Counted from the first letter of the stretch, positions 25,195-34,542 are shown. The stretch is DNA of 34,786 nt from CAYUNT01 sp964446285 (GCA_964446285.1 CAYUNT010000020.1:1-34786), one strand, 5' to 3'. Notes: a model not told the origin generated them from the sequence alone. Program-made: numbers and translations.

Positions 25195-27531
25195 CTATTT
25201 CTTTTTTCGCGCCAGCAGACTCCGGAGTTCTTCGGGCGAGCGCGAGGCGGCGCATCCGGCGGGCGAGTCAAACAAGGCGATTGGCGCCGTGGCAGCGGCG
25301 GAATCGAGATTGCGTCCGGCGCGCTGGCGAAGCGCCTCGGGAATGGCGTTTGGCGCATGCACGGCGATGGGCACGCGGGCGCGGGGCGCCTGGCGCGCGG
25401 CACGCAAGAGCGCCTGTGTTTCCGGCGATTTCCAGTCTCCGACAATGTAAATCGCACACGGCTCGAGCGTCAGAGCGGCAGCGCGCGCCCACGTGGTGTA
25501 TGGGCGCCCAAGGCGGGTGACTGTGTTCAGGGGTGGAAGCAACAGGCGGCGCGCCTTGTCGAGGCGCGCGGCGTTGGCCGTCATTGACCCCAGCCGCGCC
25601 AGGCAAAGCGCCAATTCACTGACCGGACCAGGAGATTCGCCGTCCTCATAGAGGATCATCGAATACGCGATCGGACCGGTTGTGGGATCATCCACCGACG
25701 AAGCGCTTGCGACTGGATTTTTGCTGTCTTGCGCCATCTCCGCGCCGGGCGCGCGCGAGAGAAGGGCGCGGTCATTGAGCGCGAATCCATCCGGATCACG
25801 AAAAACTTCAAGAACCTTGTCTGCCAGAATATCAGCCTGTTGCAAAGGTATTGGGTCGCCCGTAGCTTCGTGCGCGGCCAGGAGCGCACCGAACCATGCG
25901 CATTGATCTTCTAGGAAAAGGATGTCCTGCGACGGGGCTTGCGGCGGCTCTGCGGGAAGCCCCGCGCGGTGGCGAATGAGGCCGTCCGGACGCGCCAATT
26001 CGCGTTCGATCCGCCCGGCAATGGCCTGCGCCGCATTTGCATATTCGGTGTTTCTGGCAACTTCCGCGCCATTCACGCATCGCCAAAGCGCCGCTGCCAG
26101 CCGGGCATTGGGCGCCGCGAAAAACCGGCAATCGAGCGGAGGCGCGGCGCGCTTGGAACGATCCTCGATGAGCCGTTTGCGGAGTTCGACGGCCATTTTT
26201 GCGCATTCAGCGGGGGAGAGGCGGCGCAGGCGGCGCGAAGCCTCTTCAATCGTCATCGCTCGGCGCGGAATGTAGGGATTTCTGCGCCATTGAGTGGCCG
26301 TCGAGGATGCGTCGGCGTTCGCAGCGGGAGGATTGTCAGCGCCGTCCAAGCCGGGAATATCATACAAATATCCGGCGAGCGCGGCCATATCCGCGGGCAA
26401 TTCCGCCGCCAGTTGATCGGGCGTCCAGCAATAATACGCCGTAGGAGTCTCTCCGGGCGCGGCGGCGGCAAGCGAGGCGGCGAATCCGCCTTCGCTCAAG
26501 GCCATGCGGCGGCGCAGGAAACTCCAGATTTCGCTCTGCGCCTCGCCATAGTCGGAATCGGGCGCGACGCGCTGCATATCGGCGAGCAGGCCCATGAATT
26601 CCGCATTGATTCCCAGCAATTTCTCGAAAGCAGGCTGCCGCCACAGGCCATCGACCGCGTAGCGAAACATGCCGCCCTCGATTGGATCGAGAATGGAGCC
26701 TTTGTGCATGGCGTCGAACGCGGCGCGGACCAATCCGAGCGACGGCGCATCGCCGTGTTCGATGCCTTCTTCCAGGAGGAATTCATAGGCGGCCACGTCG
26801 GGAAAACGCGGCCCGGCGGGCGGCCCAAATCCCGGATAACGCTGGACCCACGCGCCAAAAAGCGCGCCGCGAACCGCCTGGACCGAGTCTGTGGTCAGCG
26901 GACCTTCCGAGGCGAGGTTCGACTTCATCGTGGAATAGAGCCAGTCTGAAAAATCGCGCGCCTGCGTGCGGATGTCCTGGTATTTATCCTGATATAAAAT
27001 GGCCGCCTGCTGGCACATCGCGAAAAATCCACGCCCATCTGGCGACTCGCGCGGCACATAACTGCGGGCAAAAAACAGATGGCCCTCCGAAGTGAGAAAC
27101 GCGACGAGCGGCAGACTGCCAACTTGTCCGCGCGAGGTAATCTGGGCCAGGCGCAAATACCGGGCGCACAGATCAGGCCGGTCTTCCGCATCCACGCGAA
27201 TGCACACAAAATGCTCGTTCAGATACGCGGCCACCTTGGGGTCGCTGTAGTTTTCCGTCTGCATGCGCGACGCGGGAAAAGACCACGATGCGCCCATGTC
27301 GAGCAGGACGGGGCGGCGCAAACGCCGGGCTTGCGCAAAGGCAACGCGGCCCCACGGACGCCAATACACGGAGGATTGGGAGGACGGGGAGGACGGCTGA
27401 GTTGTCAGATAAGGCGAATCCGCGGCAGTTGGATGCGAGGCGGGATCGCCGGCATCATTCTGGTCCGCCCATGCGCCAGCCGCTGGAACAATCAGCAAGG
27501 CAAACACAATACATCGAAGCGTCGAATACAC
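25195..27531 (-). CDS. Secreted DUF255/YyaL-like protein without thioredoxin cysteines
   Basis: Two GTG codons compete: 27537 is 1 nt after AAGGAG and 27531 is 7 nt after it, so I choose 27531 (778 residues). A signal peptide (about 1-22) is followed by a thioredoxin-like domain typical of the SPATA20/YyaL (DUF255) family: YWRPWGRVAFAQARR, then the segment 80-90 and LNEHFVCIRVDAEDRPDL. In the family, the helix start reads TCHWCHVM; here the aligned residues are ASWSFPASRM, so both active-site cysteines are replaced (W83 and P86). The remaining 600 residues match the glucosidase-like (alpha/alpha barrel) part. Family members are usually cytoplasmic; a signal peptide is unusual. A redox role is excluded, so a folding or carbohydrate-binding role is more likely. 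Confidence 0.8.
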   Translation of the reverse strand: MYSTLRCIVFALLIVPAAGAWADQNDAGDPASHPTAADSPYLTTQPSSPSSQSSVYWRPWGRVAFAQARRLRRPVLLDMGASWSFPASRMQTENYSDPKVAAYLNEHFVCIRVDAEDRPDLCARYLRLAQITSRGQVGSLPLVAFLTSEGHLFFARSYVPRESPDGRGFFAMCQQAAILYQDKYQDIRTQARDFSDWLYSTMKSNLASEGPLTTDSVQAVRGALFGAWVQRYPGFGPPAGPRFPDVAAYEFLLEEGIEHGDAPSLGLVRAAFDAMHKGSILDPIEGGMFRYAVDGLWRQPAFEKLLGINAEFMGLLADMQRVAPDSDYGEAQSEIWSFLRRRMALSEGGFAASLAAAAPGETPTAYYCWTPDQLAAELPADMAALAGYLYDIPGLDGADNPPAANADASSTATQWRRNPYIPRRAMTIEEASRRLRRLSPAECAKMAVELRKRLIEDRSKRAAPPLDCRFFAAPNARLAAALWRCVNGAEVARNTEYANAAQAIAGRIERELARPDGLIRHRAGLPAEPPQAPSQDILFLEDQCAWFGALLAAHEATGDPIPLQQADILADKVLEVFRDPDGFALNDRALLSRAPGAEMAQDSKNPVASASSVDDPTTGPIAYSMILYEDGESPGPVSELALCLARLGSMTANAARLDKARRLLLPPLNTVTRLGRPYTTWARAAALTLEPCAIYIVGDWKSPETQALLRAARQAPRARVPIAVHAPNAIPEALRQRAGRNLDSAAATAPIALFDSPAGCAASRSPEELRSLLARKKK

Positions 27532-27551
27532 AAACACGCTCCTTCAATGTT

Positions 27552-27590
27552 CCGGCGGATTGCCTGCGAAAATGGAATGCAATCCGTCGG
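27552..27590 (-). other. Stem-loop between NlpC/P60 gene and DUF255-like gene
   Basis: The arms 27552-27563 (CCGGCGGATTGC) and 27579-27590 (GCAATCCGTCGG) pair over 12 positions with one mismatch and a 15-nt loop. It lies just before the ribosome binding site at 27539-27544 of the DUF255-like gene and after the stop of the NlpC/P60 gene. No T-run follows. It could shield the transcript end or affect translation. Confidence 0.5.
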
Positions 27591-27624
27591 TGTTTCTGCG
27601 GGGTTTGCAGGACCGCGAGCGGGA

Positions 27625-30309
27625 TCAGCGGAGGAGTATCCCGTTCGCGCCGGAATCGGCTGGCCGAAAAAACTCGAGGATTCGCGCCATGAATTCCGCC
27701 CGCGACGCCTCGGGATATAGCGTCTCGAAGGGTATGGCGGAAAGAACAATTCGCGCTTCGGCGGAAGAATCGGATACGGCGCCGGCAAACGTCACAGCGG
27801 CCACATCGCTGCCCGTTCCGTAAAGCAAAGCGGCCTGCGCCGTGCCTCGCGCGGCAAGAACATCAGGATATTTCACGTCGTATGTGCCCTGCGAACCATT
27901 GTCGAATTGCAGCGACAGGCCGCTGAATATGCCGCCGGCAACCCCGCGCGCCGTATAGACGCCCGCATCGTCGGCAAGGTAATCCGCCATGAGAGTATTG
28001 CGGAAAAACGCCGAGTCGTCAGCGGATCCGTTCGAATAATCGTTCGCCGCGCCGCCTTTGGCCACAAGGTCCCAGCCGATTTCCGAACCGGAGGCGAATA
28101 GCCGCCCGCCTGCGCGCAAAAACGCCTTCACCAGTTCCTGTTCGGCCGCGCTGAAGGTCTCGCTTTCCGTGGCCTCTTGCCCGAGGTTCCAAAGAACAAT
28201 CTTGTAGTCCGCCAAATGGATGTCGCCGCGCGTAACCATTTCATTGGTGCAGGAATCGAACGCAGCGCCATTGGCTGCCAGGGCGTCGCCGTAACGCGCG
28301 GCGAAAGTGTTTGGCGCGCCCGCGCCCTGCGTTTGCCAGCGGTCGTATCCGCAGACCAGCAAGATGCCCGATGGTGTGGCGCCCGGCATCGCGCACATCG
28401 TGTTGGAGTCGGCGCTGGCGGTTCCATTGTTCACGGCGGCGATTTTCACCGCACAGGATTCGCCAGCCGCCAAGCCGGAAATCGCGCGGCTCTGCGAGTT
28501 TGGCCCCAGCGTTGTCTCATTGGCTTCAAGCGTCCATGCCCCCGCTGCGCCTCTGCGCACCCACAGGCGGTATCCATTCGTTGCGTAGCCAATCCAGCGC
28601 GCCACCACAGAATCCTGCGTAGTGCGGATAACCGAAACCAGCTGAGGCGCCGCGGCGGGCATTTGCAAAAATTGCATTGTGCGGCGCGCCATCTCCGCGC
28701 GCGACGCGGCGGGATAAATGGTCTCAAATGGGAATCCCGCAGTCACCACACGGCCTTTATCGGTTGATGCGCGCGCCACAGCCGCCACACCACCCATTCC
28801 GCCCATGTAATTCACTGCCGCCGATGCACCGCCCGCCGCGGCAAAAACGTCCGGCGTCGCCACATCATAAGCGCCTTGCGTGCCGTTGTCGAACGCGAGC
28901 GCCAATCCTTCAAACACCGTGCCCGCCGCTCCCATCGCCTGGTAGGTTCCGGCGTCATCCGACGAATACCCAATTCCCAAATAGGTATTGGCGAAGGCCG
29001 TATCATTGGGGTGTCCGTTTTTGTAACTCGCCGCCGTGTTTCCTTTGCTCACAAGGTCATAAGCGATTTCCGACCCCGAGGCGAAAAGCCGCCCGCCGCC
29101 ATCGAGGTATTCCTGCATATACATCTGCTCGGCCCACGAAAAGGTTTCATCGAGCAGCGATTCCTGTCCGTTGAGCCAGACAACCGCCGCGTAGTCCGCC
29201 AGCGTGACATGATTACTGATCACGGCCTCGTTCGCGGCGTAATCAAACGAAAGCCCCAGCGTCGCTCCGTATCCGCCCAGATCGAGCGCCGCCCGCGCCA
29301 CGAGTTCGCTCCGCCGCCCAAACTGGTCACGATAGCGGTCATAGGCGTTCACGAGCAAAACCTGCGAGGCGTGGCCGGCGAGGCAAATCGGCGCCGCATC
29401 CGAGGCGATTGTTTCGTTTGCGCCATTCACGGACGTCATGCGGAAGGAATACACCACCCCGGGGAGCAAGCCCGAAACCTCGCTTAAGCGTGTGGCAGGC
29501 GTCAGTTGGTCCGTGTCGCGCAGCAACGCATAGTTCCCTCCATCCATGCTCTGATACAGACGGAAGCCCGTGGATGCCTGTCCGTCCCACCGAATGGACA
29601 CGCGCTCGACGCCCGATCGCACAACATACGTAATGTCGGGTTCGTCGTAGTTGATCGTTTTATATGTGCCCTTATTGTAGCGGATGGGAACGTAACCAGA
29701 AAACTCGCTCATCGCCAGGGCGCGGTGAACCGTCCGCCACAACGCTCCGCCGCCCGCAGTGCATTCATACACCATGATTGTATTGATGTCGCTTACGAAA
29801 TAGTCGAAGAGGCGGATATGGCTGCCGGATTTGTTGATGGCGTCGCCGCGCTTGAGTTGCTCCCAGGTGATCGAGTTGCTAATCGCGGAAAAACCGCTCG
29901 TGGCATAGCGGCTGGAGGTCCAGCAATTCGAAACGAATCCCGAGCAATCGTCTCCCGTGCAATAGGTTTCATACGAAGAGTCGCTGCTTGTGTCGATGTT
30001 GCCCGGTCCATCTCCCGCGGCGATGCGAGAAAGATAAAGGGCAGTGCTGTCTTCCCCGCCCCAGCAATACGCGACGCCGGTTTTCCAGCCTGTCGTGTCG
30101 TAAAAACATTCCGCGCCTGGACGGTTCGAATAGTCCAGATTTGCGTTCGAGCAATACCAGCGCAGCGTGGAAAAATCGACGGCGATGGAAAGCGAACGGT
30201 CCCGCGGGACATCGTTGTTCACTTTGCCATCATAGGCGGCGCCGCGGCCCGGCGAAAAAATTCCCAGCGCCAGCGCGCCCAGGGCGAAAGACACTAGATG
30301 CAGTCTCAT
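27625..30309 (-). CDS. Secreted NlpC/P60 peptidase with two FN3 plus alpha/beta modules
   Basis: From ATG 30309 the protein has 894 residues; an ATG at 30324 overlaps the upstream gene and is an alternative. A signal peptide (about 1-24) precedes an NlpC/P60 domain: YCWGGEDS (81-88), catalytic C122 in DDCSGF and H164 in SGSHIRLFDYF. It should cut peptides in peptidoglycan outside the cell. Then follow an FN3-like domain (about 225-310), a Rossmann-like alpha/beta module (316-548), a second FN3-like domain (555-645) and a second module (649-882). The two modules are clear duplicates: GGRLFASGSEI, DDAG(T/V)Y, FDNG(T/S)QG(A/T)YDV and PFET(I/L)YP occur in both. Similar modules occur in golvesin-like and xanthan-lyase-like proteins; I infer glycan binding. 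It starts 4 nt after the previous gene. Confidence 0.85.
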   Translation of the reverse strand: MRLHLVSFALGALALGIFSPGRGAAYDGKVNNDVPRDRSLSIAVDFSTLRWYCSNANLDYSNRPGAECFYDTTGWKTGVAYCWGGEDSTALYLSRIAAGDGPGNIDTSSDSSYETYCTGDDCSGFVSNCWTSSRYATSGFSAISNSITWEQLKRGDAINKSGSHIRLFDYFVSDINTIMVYECTAGGGALWRTVHRALAMSEFSGYVPIRYNKGTYKTINYDEPDITYVVRSGVERVSIRWDGQASTGFRLYQSMDGGNYALLRDTDQLTPATRLSEVSGLLPGVVYSFRMTSVNGANETIASDAAPICLAGHASQVLLVNAYDRYRDQFGRRSELVARAALDLGGYGATLGLSFDYAANEAVISNHVTLADYAAVVWLNGQESLLDETFSWAEQMYMQEYLDGGGRLFASGSEIAYDLVSKGNTAASYKNGHPNDTAFANTYLGIGYSSDDAGTYQAMGAAGTVFEGLALAFDNGTQGAYDVATPDVFAAAGGASAAVNYMGGMGGVAAVARASTDKGRVVTAGFPFETIYPAASRAEMARRTMQFLQMPAAAPQLVSVIRTTQDSVVARWIGYATNGYRLWVRRGAAGAWTLEANETTLGPNSQSRAISGLAAGESCAVKIAAVNNGTASADSNTMCAMPGATPSGILLVCGYDRWQTQGAGAPNTFAARYGDALAANGAAFDSCTNEMVTRGDIHLADYKIVLWNLGQEATESETFSAAEQELVKAFLRAGGRLFASGSEIGWDLVAKGGAANDYSNGSADDSAFFRNTLMADYLADDAGVYTARGVAGGIFSGLSLQFDNGSQGTYDVKYPDVLAARGTAQAALLYGTGSDVAAVTFAGAVSDSSAEARIVLSAIPFETLYPEASRAEFMARILEFFRPADSGANGILLR

Positions 30310-30313
30310 GATT

Positions 30314-31480
30314 TTACATCGCATGAAGAAGGATATCGACTCCCCGGCGCGTTGTCAGCACCTGCAGCACCTGCCCGTCCGGACATATTTCCGTTCTTTT
30401 ATATATCGTTGTGTGATAATTGTTCGGCAGATCGAAAACGGCCAGCAGCGCGCCCGAGGGCGAATAACGACGCACCTCCAACCCTACGCGCCCATCTTCT
30501 TCCACGCGTTCGATTTCCACATAGAGGCGTCCGGCCGCATCCGCTCCGCGGAACAACGCCGCGCCCGCCCGCCCGCGATCGAGTTTCACCGGGATGCTCA
30601 CGAGCGCCTTGCCGTCCTCGTCGAACCCCAGCAGGCGGATTTCCTCGCGATCCATGCGCTTGATGGAAAAATGCAGTGTCTGGCTTGTGGCGCCCGAAGA
30701 TTGCGACGCGGAAAGCGAGGAGCGGGAACGCGGTTCGGAAAAGGTGATTCGGGCTGGGCGTCCAAGCGCCACTTTACGAGCCTGTTCGGCGGCGGCTAGC
30801 AGGTGCGGCTCATGCGCGGCGGAGGCGGAGACGTCGGCGCCAGCGGTTTTTGGCCCTTTGACGGGCGCAGATGCGGCGGCCACAGCGGCCACGCAATGCA
30901 CGCGCTGATCCGCTCCGGCCAGCCAGATGCCTGACTCGGAGTCCGCAAAAAGGTCCATGCCGTAGCCTTCGACGGCGGCCAGGCGCGAATTGAGTTCGCC
31001 CTCCGCCTGAATTTGCCCATCCGCTGCGCAGGTGATCATGCGGTTTCCCTCGCGCGCCACAAAACCGCCCGCGCCATCGCCGCAAATCGCCGAGGGGGCC
31101 ATTCCGCGCGCCACAACGGCGATTTTGCCCGACTGCAAATCCACTCGCTTGACCACGTGTTGCGCCGAATCCAGCAGCAAAACGGATGCGCCCGTTGTGC
31201 CGTTATCCAGCGCCCACGAAAGCAGCGCGCCCGTTTCCCATTCCGGCCCTGAAATCAACCCGGCGCCTTTTTCCTCTTTGCCCCAGGGCAGAAAGGCGGC
31301 GCGGCGCGTTGAGTATGCCTTGGCGGATTGCGAAAAAACCTTGGCGGATTCTTGTGCCGCGAAGGCCGCAGACCCCCCTGGTCCACTTGTCGCCGCAACG
31401 AAAAACAATAAAAAAACAGGCGCGAATCGAACCAATCCGCCGATTCGCCGCGGGGTGAAGCTAAGTTCAATAAAGGCCAT
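30314..31480 (-). CDS. Secreted beta-propeller-like protein of unknown function
   Basis: The ATG at 31480 (388 residues) begins directly before a hydrophobic export sequence (about 13-42, ending AFAAQ). The mature part shows repeated short strands with small-residue turns, such as VLLLDSAQHVVKRVDLQSGK and LEVRRYSPSGALLAVFDLP, which suggest a propeller. No catalytic motif is visible. An alanine-rich, low-complexity stretch divides it (about 200-225). The stop is 4 nt upstream of the NlpC/P60 start, so the two proteins are probably made together and may act together in the periplasm. I do not recognise a named family. Confidence 0.7.
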   Translation of the reverse strand: MAFIELSFTPRRIGGLVRFAPVFLLFFVAATSGPGGSAAFAAQESAKVFSQSAKAYSTRRAAFLPWGKEEKGAGLISGPEWETGALLSWALDNGTTGASVLLLDSAQHVVKRVDLQSGKIAVVARGMAPSAICGDGAGGFVAREGNRMITCAADGQIQAEGELNSRLAAVEGYGMDLFADSESGIWLAGADQRVHCVAAVAAASAPVKGPKTAGADVSASAAHEPHLLAAAEQARKVALGRPARITFSEPRSRSSLSASQSSGATSQTLHFSIKRMDREEIRLLGFDEDGKALVSIPVKLDRGRAGAALFRGADAAGRLYVEIERVEEDGRVGLEVRRYSPSGALLAVFDLPNNYHTTIYKRTEICPDGQVLQVLTTRRGVDILLHAM

Positions 31481-31640
31481 GCGACTCGATTCCAGCTTTA
31501 TTTGCGCTGCCCTTGCGCTTGGGCAGGAGGTGGGGCGAGGCGGCTGCCTCATAATGGATTAAACGCCGGCTCAGCTCGGAATTTTCCGCACGTCCCCCCT
31601 TCGCGCAAGGCCCGTCCCTTCCTTCGTCTATCAACTACAC

Positions 31641-32771
31641 CTATTCGCGGATGAGTCCCTTTGCAACCAATTCCGCATGAGCTTTTTCGAGCGCGTCCAC
31701 AGCCTCCTGCTTTTCGCCCCATTCGGCGAGCTCCCGCAACCCCTCATCGAGGCTTACCTGGGGCTGGAAACCAAGCGCCGCGATTTTCGAGTTGTCTCCG
31801 TAACAGTGGCGGATGTCGCCCGAGCGGAATTTATAGACCACCTTCGGTTCGAGGTCCTCGCGCCCGTAGAGCCGCGCAATCGTGCGCGCCAGCGTCAGGA
31901 TTGAAGCCGGACGCCCCGTGCAGATATTGATCGGCTGCCCGTTGGCGCGCGGGTCTTCGAGCAACATCAATTTGGCCCGCGCCAAGTCGTGCACGCTGAT
32001 GAAATCGCGCCGCTGCTCGCCATCCTCGTAGATCAGGGGCGCGTGGCCGTTTTTCACGCGCGACGAAAAAATCGCGGCCGCCCCCGTGTAAGGATTGTTG
32101 AGACTCTGGCGCGGGCCATAGACATTGAAAAACCGGCACGCCACTACCGGGATTTTATACGCCTGGCCAACGATCAGGCTGTATTCCTCCTGGTCCTTTT
32201 TCGCCTGCGCATACACGCTTGTGCAACGCAGCGGTTTGGACTCAGGCGTCGGCACCGGCTCAAGCACTTCGCCCGTTTCCGGGTCGCGCATTTCGAAATC
32301 GCGCCGTTCGAGCTGCTCATCGGGGCGCAACGCGGGCGAAAGCAGCGCGCCGTCGCTTGGGCGGCGGTATAGCCCCTCGCCGTAGATGCTCATCGAGCTG
32401 GCCACGAGCATCTTTTCCACGCGCGTCTTGTCGTTCACAAGGATGTCGAGCAGCGTGGCGGTGCCCGTCACGTTCACGTCCACATATTTGCGGACCTGAT
32501 ACTGCGACTGACCGACGCCGACGCACGCGGCGTCGTGAATCACGGCGTCGATGCCATCGAGCGCGCGCTTAAGCGCATCGCGATCGCGCACATCGCCGCG
32601 CACGAATTCCGCCTCGCGCGACAGATACGCCGGCGGCCCGTCGAGCGCCCCATGAACCTGCGGCTCCAGATTGTCGAATACGCGAACCTTATAGCCTTTC
32701 GCGAGGAGCTGATCCACCGTATGCGAACCGATGAACCCCGCGCCTCCGGTAACGAGCACGTGCTTGAACAT
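31641..32771 (-). CDS. NAD-dependent epimerase, dTDP-L-rhamnose 4-epimerase type
   Basis: The ATG at 32771, preceded by AAGGAAG, gives 376 residues; the frame extends upstream through the 30-bp repeats, but there the sequence is only repeat. The NAD motif is GGAGFIGSH, the active-site residues are SSMSIYGEG and YAQAKKDQEE, and the blocks LEPQVHG, VGVGQSQYQVRKYVDVNV, RFFNVYGPRQSLNNPYTG and SGDIRHCYGD agree with dTDP-L-rhamnose 4-epimerase-like SDR proteins. Such enzymes interconvert dTDP-L-rhamnose and dTDP-6-deoxy-L-talose; UDP-glucose/galactose specificity is the alternative. It fits the supply of deoxy sugars for surface glycans with gmd. It lies downstream of pta in the same direction, with 134 bp between them. 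Confidence 0.85.
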   Translation of the reverse strand: MFKHVLVTGGAGFIGSHTVDQLLAKGYKVRVFDNLEPQVHGALDGPPAYLSREAEFVRGDVRDRDALKRALDGIDAVIHDAACVGVGQSQYQVRKYVDVNVTGTATLLDILVNDKTRVEKMLVASSMSIYGEGLYRRPSDGALLSPALRPDEQLERRDFEMRDPETGEVLEPVPTPESKPLRCTSVYAQAKKDQEEYSLIVGQAYKIPVVACRFFNVYGPRQSLNNPYTGAAAIFSSRVKNGHAPLIYEDGEQRRDFISVHDLARAKLMLLEDPRANGQPINICTGRPASILTLARTIARLYGREDLEPKVVYKFRSGDIRHCYGDNSKIAALGFQPQVSLDEGLRELAEWGEKQEAVDALEKAHAELVAKGLIRE

Positions 32772-32790
32772 CACTGCTTCCTTGCCTGTG

Positions 32791-32880
32791 GCTTGGACAT
32801 ATCGTCCAAGTCTTCTGGTGACTTGGACATCCCGTCCAAGTCTTCTGGTGGCTTGGACGTCCCGTCCAAGATTCTTTGGC
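32791..32880. repeat. Three 30-bp tandem hairpin repeats before the epimerase gene
   Basis: Three units with an exact 30-bp period (32791-32820, 32821-32850, 32851-32880) each contain CTTGGAC, a 5-nt loop and GTCCAAG. The first two share the downstream 10-mer TCTTCTGGTG. The loops vary (ATATC, ATCCC, GTCCC) while the stems are identical. On the minus strand the frame of the epimerase passes through them as a 10-residue repeat LGRDVQATRR without a stop. Confidence 0.9.
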
Positions 32881-32905
32881 GGGCTTTCCGATTTTGAACA
32901 GGCAC

Positions 32906-33925
32906 TTACTTCTTCGGTTTGAGGGCCTGCGCCTCGACGCAAGTGATTGCGGCCACCTGGGCCACGTCATCCACCGATGCGCCGCGCGAAAGGTCATTCA
33001 CCGGCTTGGCCACGCCCTGAAGGAGCGGCCCGAGCGCGATCGCGTTCGCCAGGCGCTGCGTCAATTTGTAGGCAATGTTGCCCGCGTCGAGATCGGGGAA
33101 GATGAGGACGTTGGCGTGTCCGGCCACGGGGCTGCCTGGGCATTTGCGCTCGCCGACCGAGGCGACCAGCGCGCTATCGCCCTGCAATTCACCGTCGCAG
33201 GGGAGGTCCGGGCGGCGCTGCTGAACGAGCGCCGTCGCCTGGCGCACTTTGTCGATGTCCGGGTGTTCGGCGCTGCCCTTGGTCGAGAATGAGAGCATGG
33301 CGATCATCGGTTTCAGGTCTGGCATAAGCGCCTTGCCCGTTTCCGCCGAAGAAATCGCGATGTCGGCCAGTTGCTCGGCCGTCGGATTGGGCACCACGCC
33401 GCAATCGCCATATACGAGCACGCTTTTGTGGCCCCATTTGCTGCCTTCGGGCAGGATCATGAGGAAGATCGACGAGATCGTCTTGATGCCTGGGGGCGTT
33501 CCGACGAGTTTCAGCGACGCGCGGATGACGTTCGCGGTCGAATTGAGCGCGCCCGCCGTCATGCCCTCGACATCGCCCGCCGCCACCATTGCCGCGCCGA
33601 AAAACAGCGTGTCGGAGAGGACTTCGCGCACCTGCGCGTCTGTAAGGCCTTCTTTTGCGCGCCGTTTTTGATAAATTTTGATATACTCGTCCATTTTCGG
33701 ACTTGTGGTGTGATCGATGCTTTCGATGCCCGAAATGTCCTCGCCACACGCCTTGGCGCGGGCTTCGAGTTTGTCGCGCGGACCGACAAACACCGGAATG
33801 CAATAGCCTTCTTTTTTCGCTTTGAGACCGGCTTTAATTGTGCGGTCATCGTTGATTGCTTCCGGAAGCACGATGCGGCGCGGATCCGCCTTGGCGCGCC
33901 CCAGGATTTCGTCCAGCATATTCAT
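32906..33925 (-). CDS. pta: Phosphate acetyltransferase
   Basis: The ATG at 33925 (GGGAG 9 nt before it) gives 339 residues, the length of the short, catalytic-domain-only Pta. The sequence shows the PTA_PTB family blocks DEILGRAKADPRRIVLPEA at the N-terminus, VLSDTLFFGAAMVAAGDVEGMTAGA in the middle, FSTKGSAEHPD and DGELQGDSALV, and GPLLQGVAKPVNDLSRGA near the end. It interconverts acetyl-CoA and acetyl phosphate in the cytoplasm, working with acetate kinase, which is not in this window. Frame extension upstream to 34033 lacks family similarity. With the symporter at the other end of the window it suggests active acetate turnover, but the genes are 30 kb apart. Confidence 0.95.
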   Translation of the reverse strand: MNMLDEILGRAKADPRRIVLPEAINDDRTIKAGLKAKKEGYCIPVFVGPRDKLEARAKACGEDISGIESIDHTTSPKMDEYIKIYQKRRAKEGLTDAQVREVLSDTLFFGAAMVAAGDVEGMTAGALNSTANVIRASLKLVGTPPGIKTISSIFLMILPEGSKWGHKSVLVYGDCGVVPNPTAEQLADIAISSAETGKALMPDLKPMIAMLSFSTKGSAEHPDIDKVRQATALVQQRRPDLPCDGELQGDSALVASVGERKCPGSPVAGHANVLIFPDLDAGNIAYKLTQRLANAIALGPLLQGVAKPVNDLSRGASVDDVAQVAAITCVEAQALKPKK

Positions 33926-34399
33926 GTCATGCCACTCCCAACGATAATGATAATGAGGAACAAAGGCGAAGAGAATCCCCTTCGTTTTTGCCGCCGCAGG
34001 CTGTCCAATGGCTTCCCCGCGCATCAAGGCCATTCTTTCCGCGGACCGCGCCGCGAATGCGTCTCCTCCCTGTTGCTGGCGAAATATGCCGGCCCGCGTT
34101 TATGCTTGAGCTGCTGCGAAGAATCGCGACGCATTCGGCCATCACGCCCTATGTTTTCATTGTTCGTAGTTCAAACTTCAGTTTGCCTCTTATTGAACGC
34201 TCTGCCGAATTGGACTCAATTCGGGGACAGCAACCAAATAGGGTAACGTGTTACTCGTTTGGAGACGGACCAGAACGTCTGGGCAAGTAGGATGAACCGC
34301 CAGGTTCGTCGTCGCGAGAAAAGGCAAATCCAGTAAATTTTCGTGTTCAAGAGGCGATTCTGGCGAATCACCCTACTCAAAAAGCGATTCTCAACGCCG

Positions 34400-34453
34400 A
34401 ATAATGGAATTGTCTCGAAAAACGGAATTGTCCCGAATAACGGGATTGTCCCG
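34400..34453. repeat. 18-bp tandem array, three units
   Basis: Units AATAATGGAATTGTCTCG (34400-34417), AAAAACGGAATTGTCCCG (34418-34435) and AATAACGGGATTGTCCCG (34436-34453) differ at few positions and keep the period exactly. A fourth, broken unit may begin at 34454. The period is a multiple of three, but no gene uses it. Confidence 0.85.
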
Positions 34454-34542
34454 GGGAACGAATTTCCATTCTCGGGCAAAGATTCTCTGCGATATCTGCG
34501 CCTCTGCGGTGAATTCTCATTTTTGGGCATGGGATGCGAAAA

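Noticed and set aside
32791..32880. CRISPR array
   Set aside because: The 30-bp units are adjacent with no spacers, and there are no cas genes in the window.
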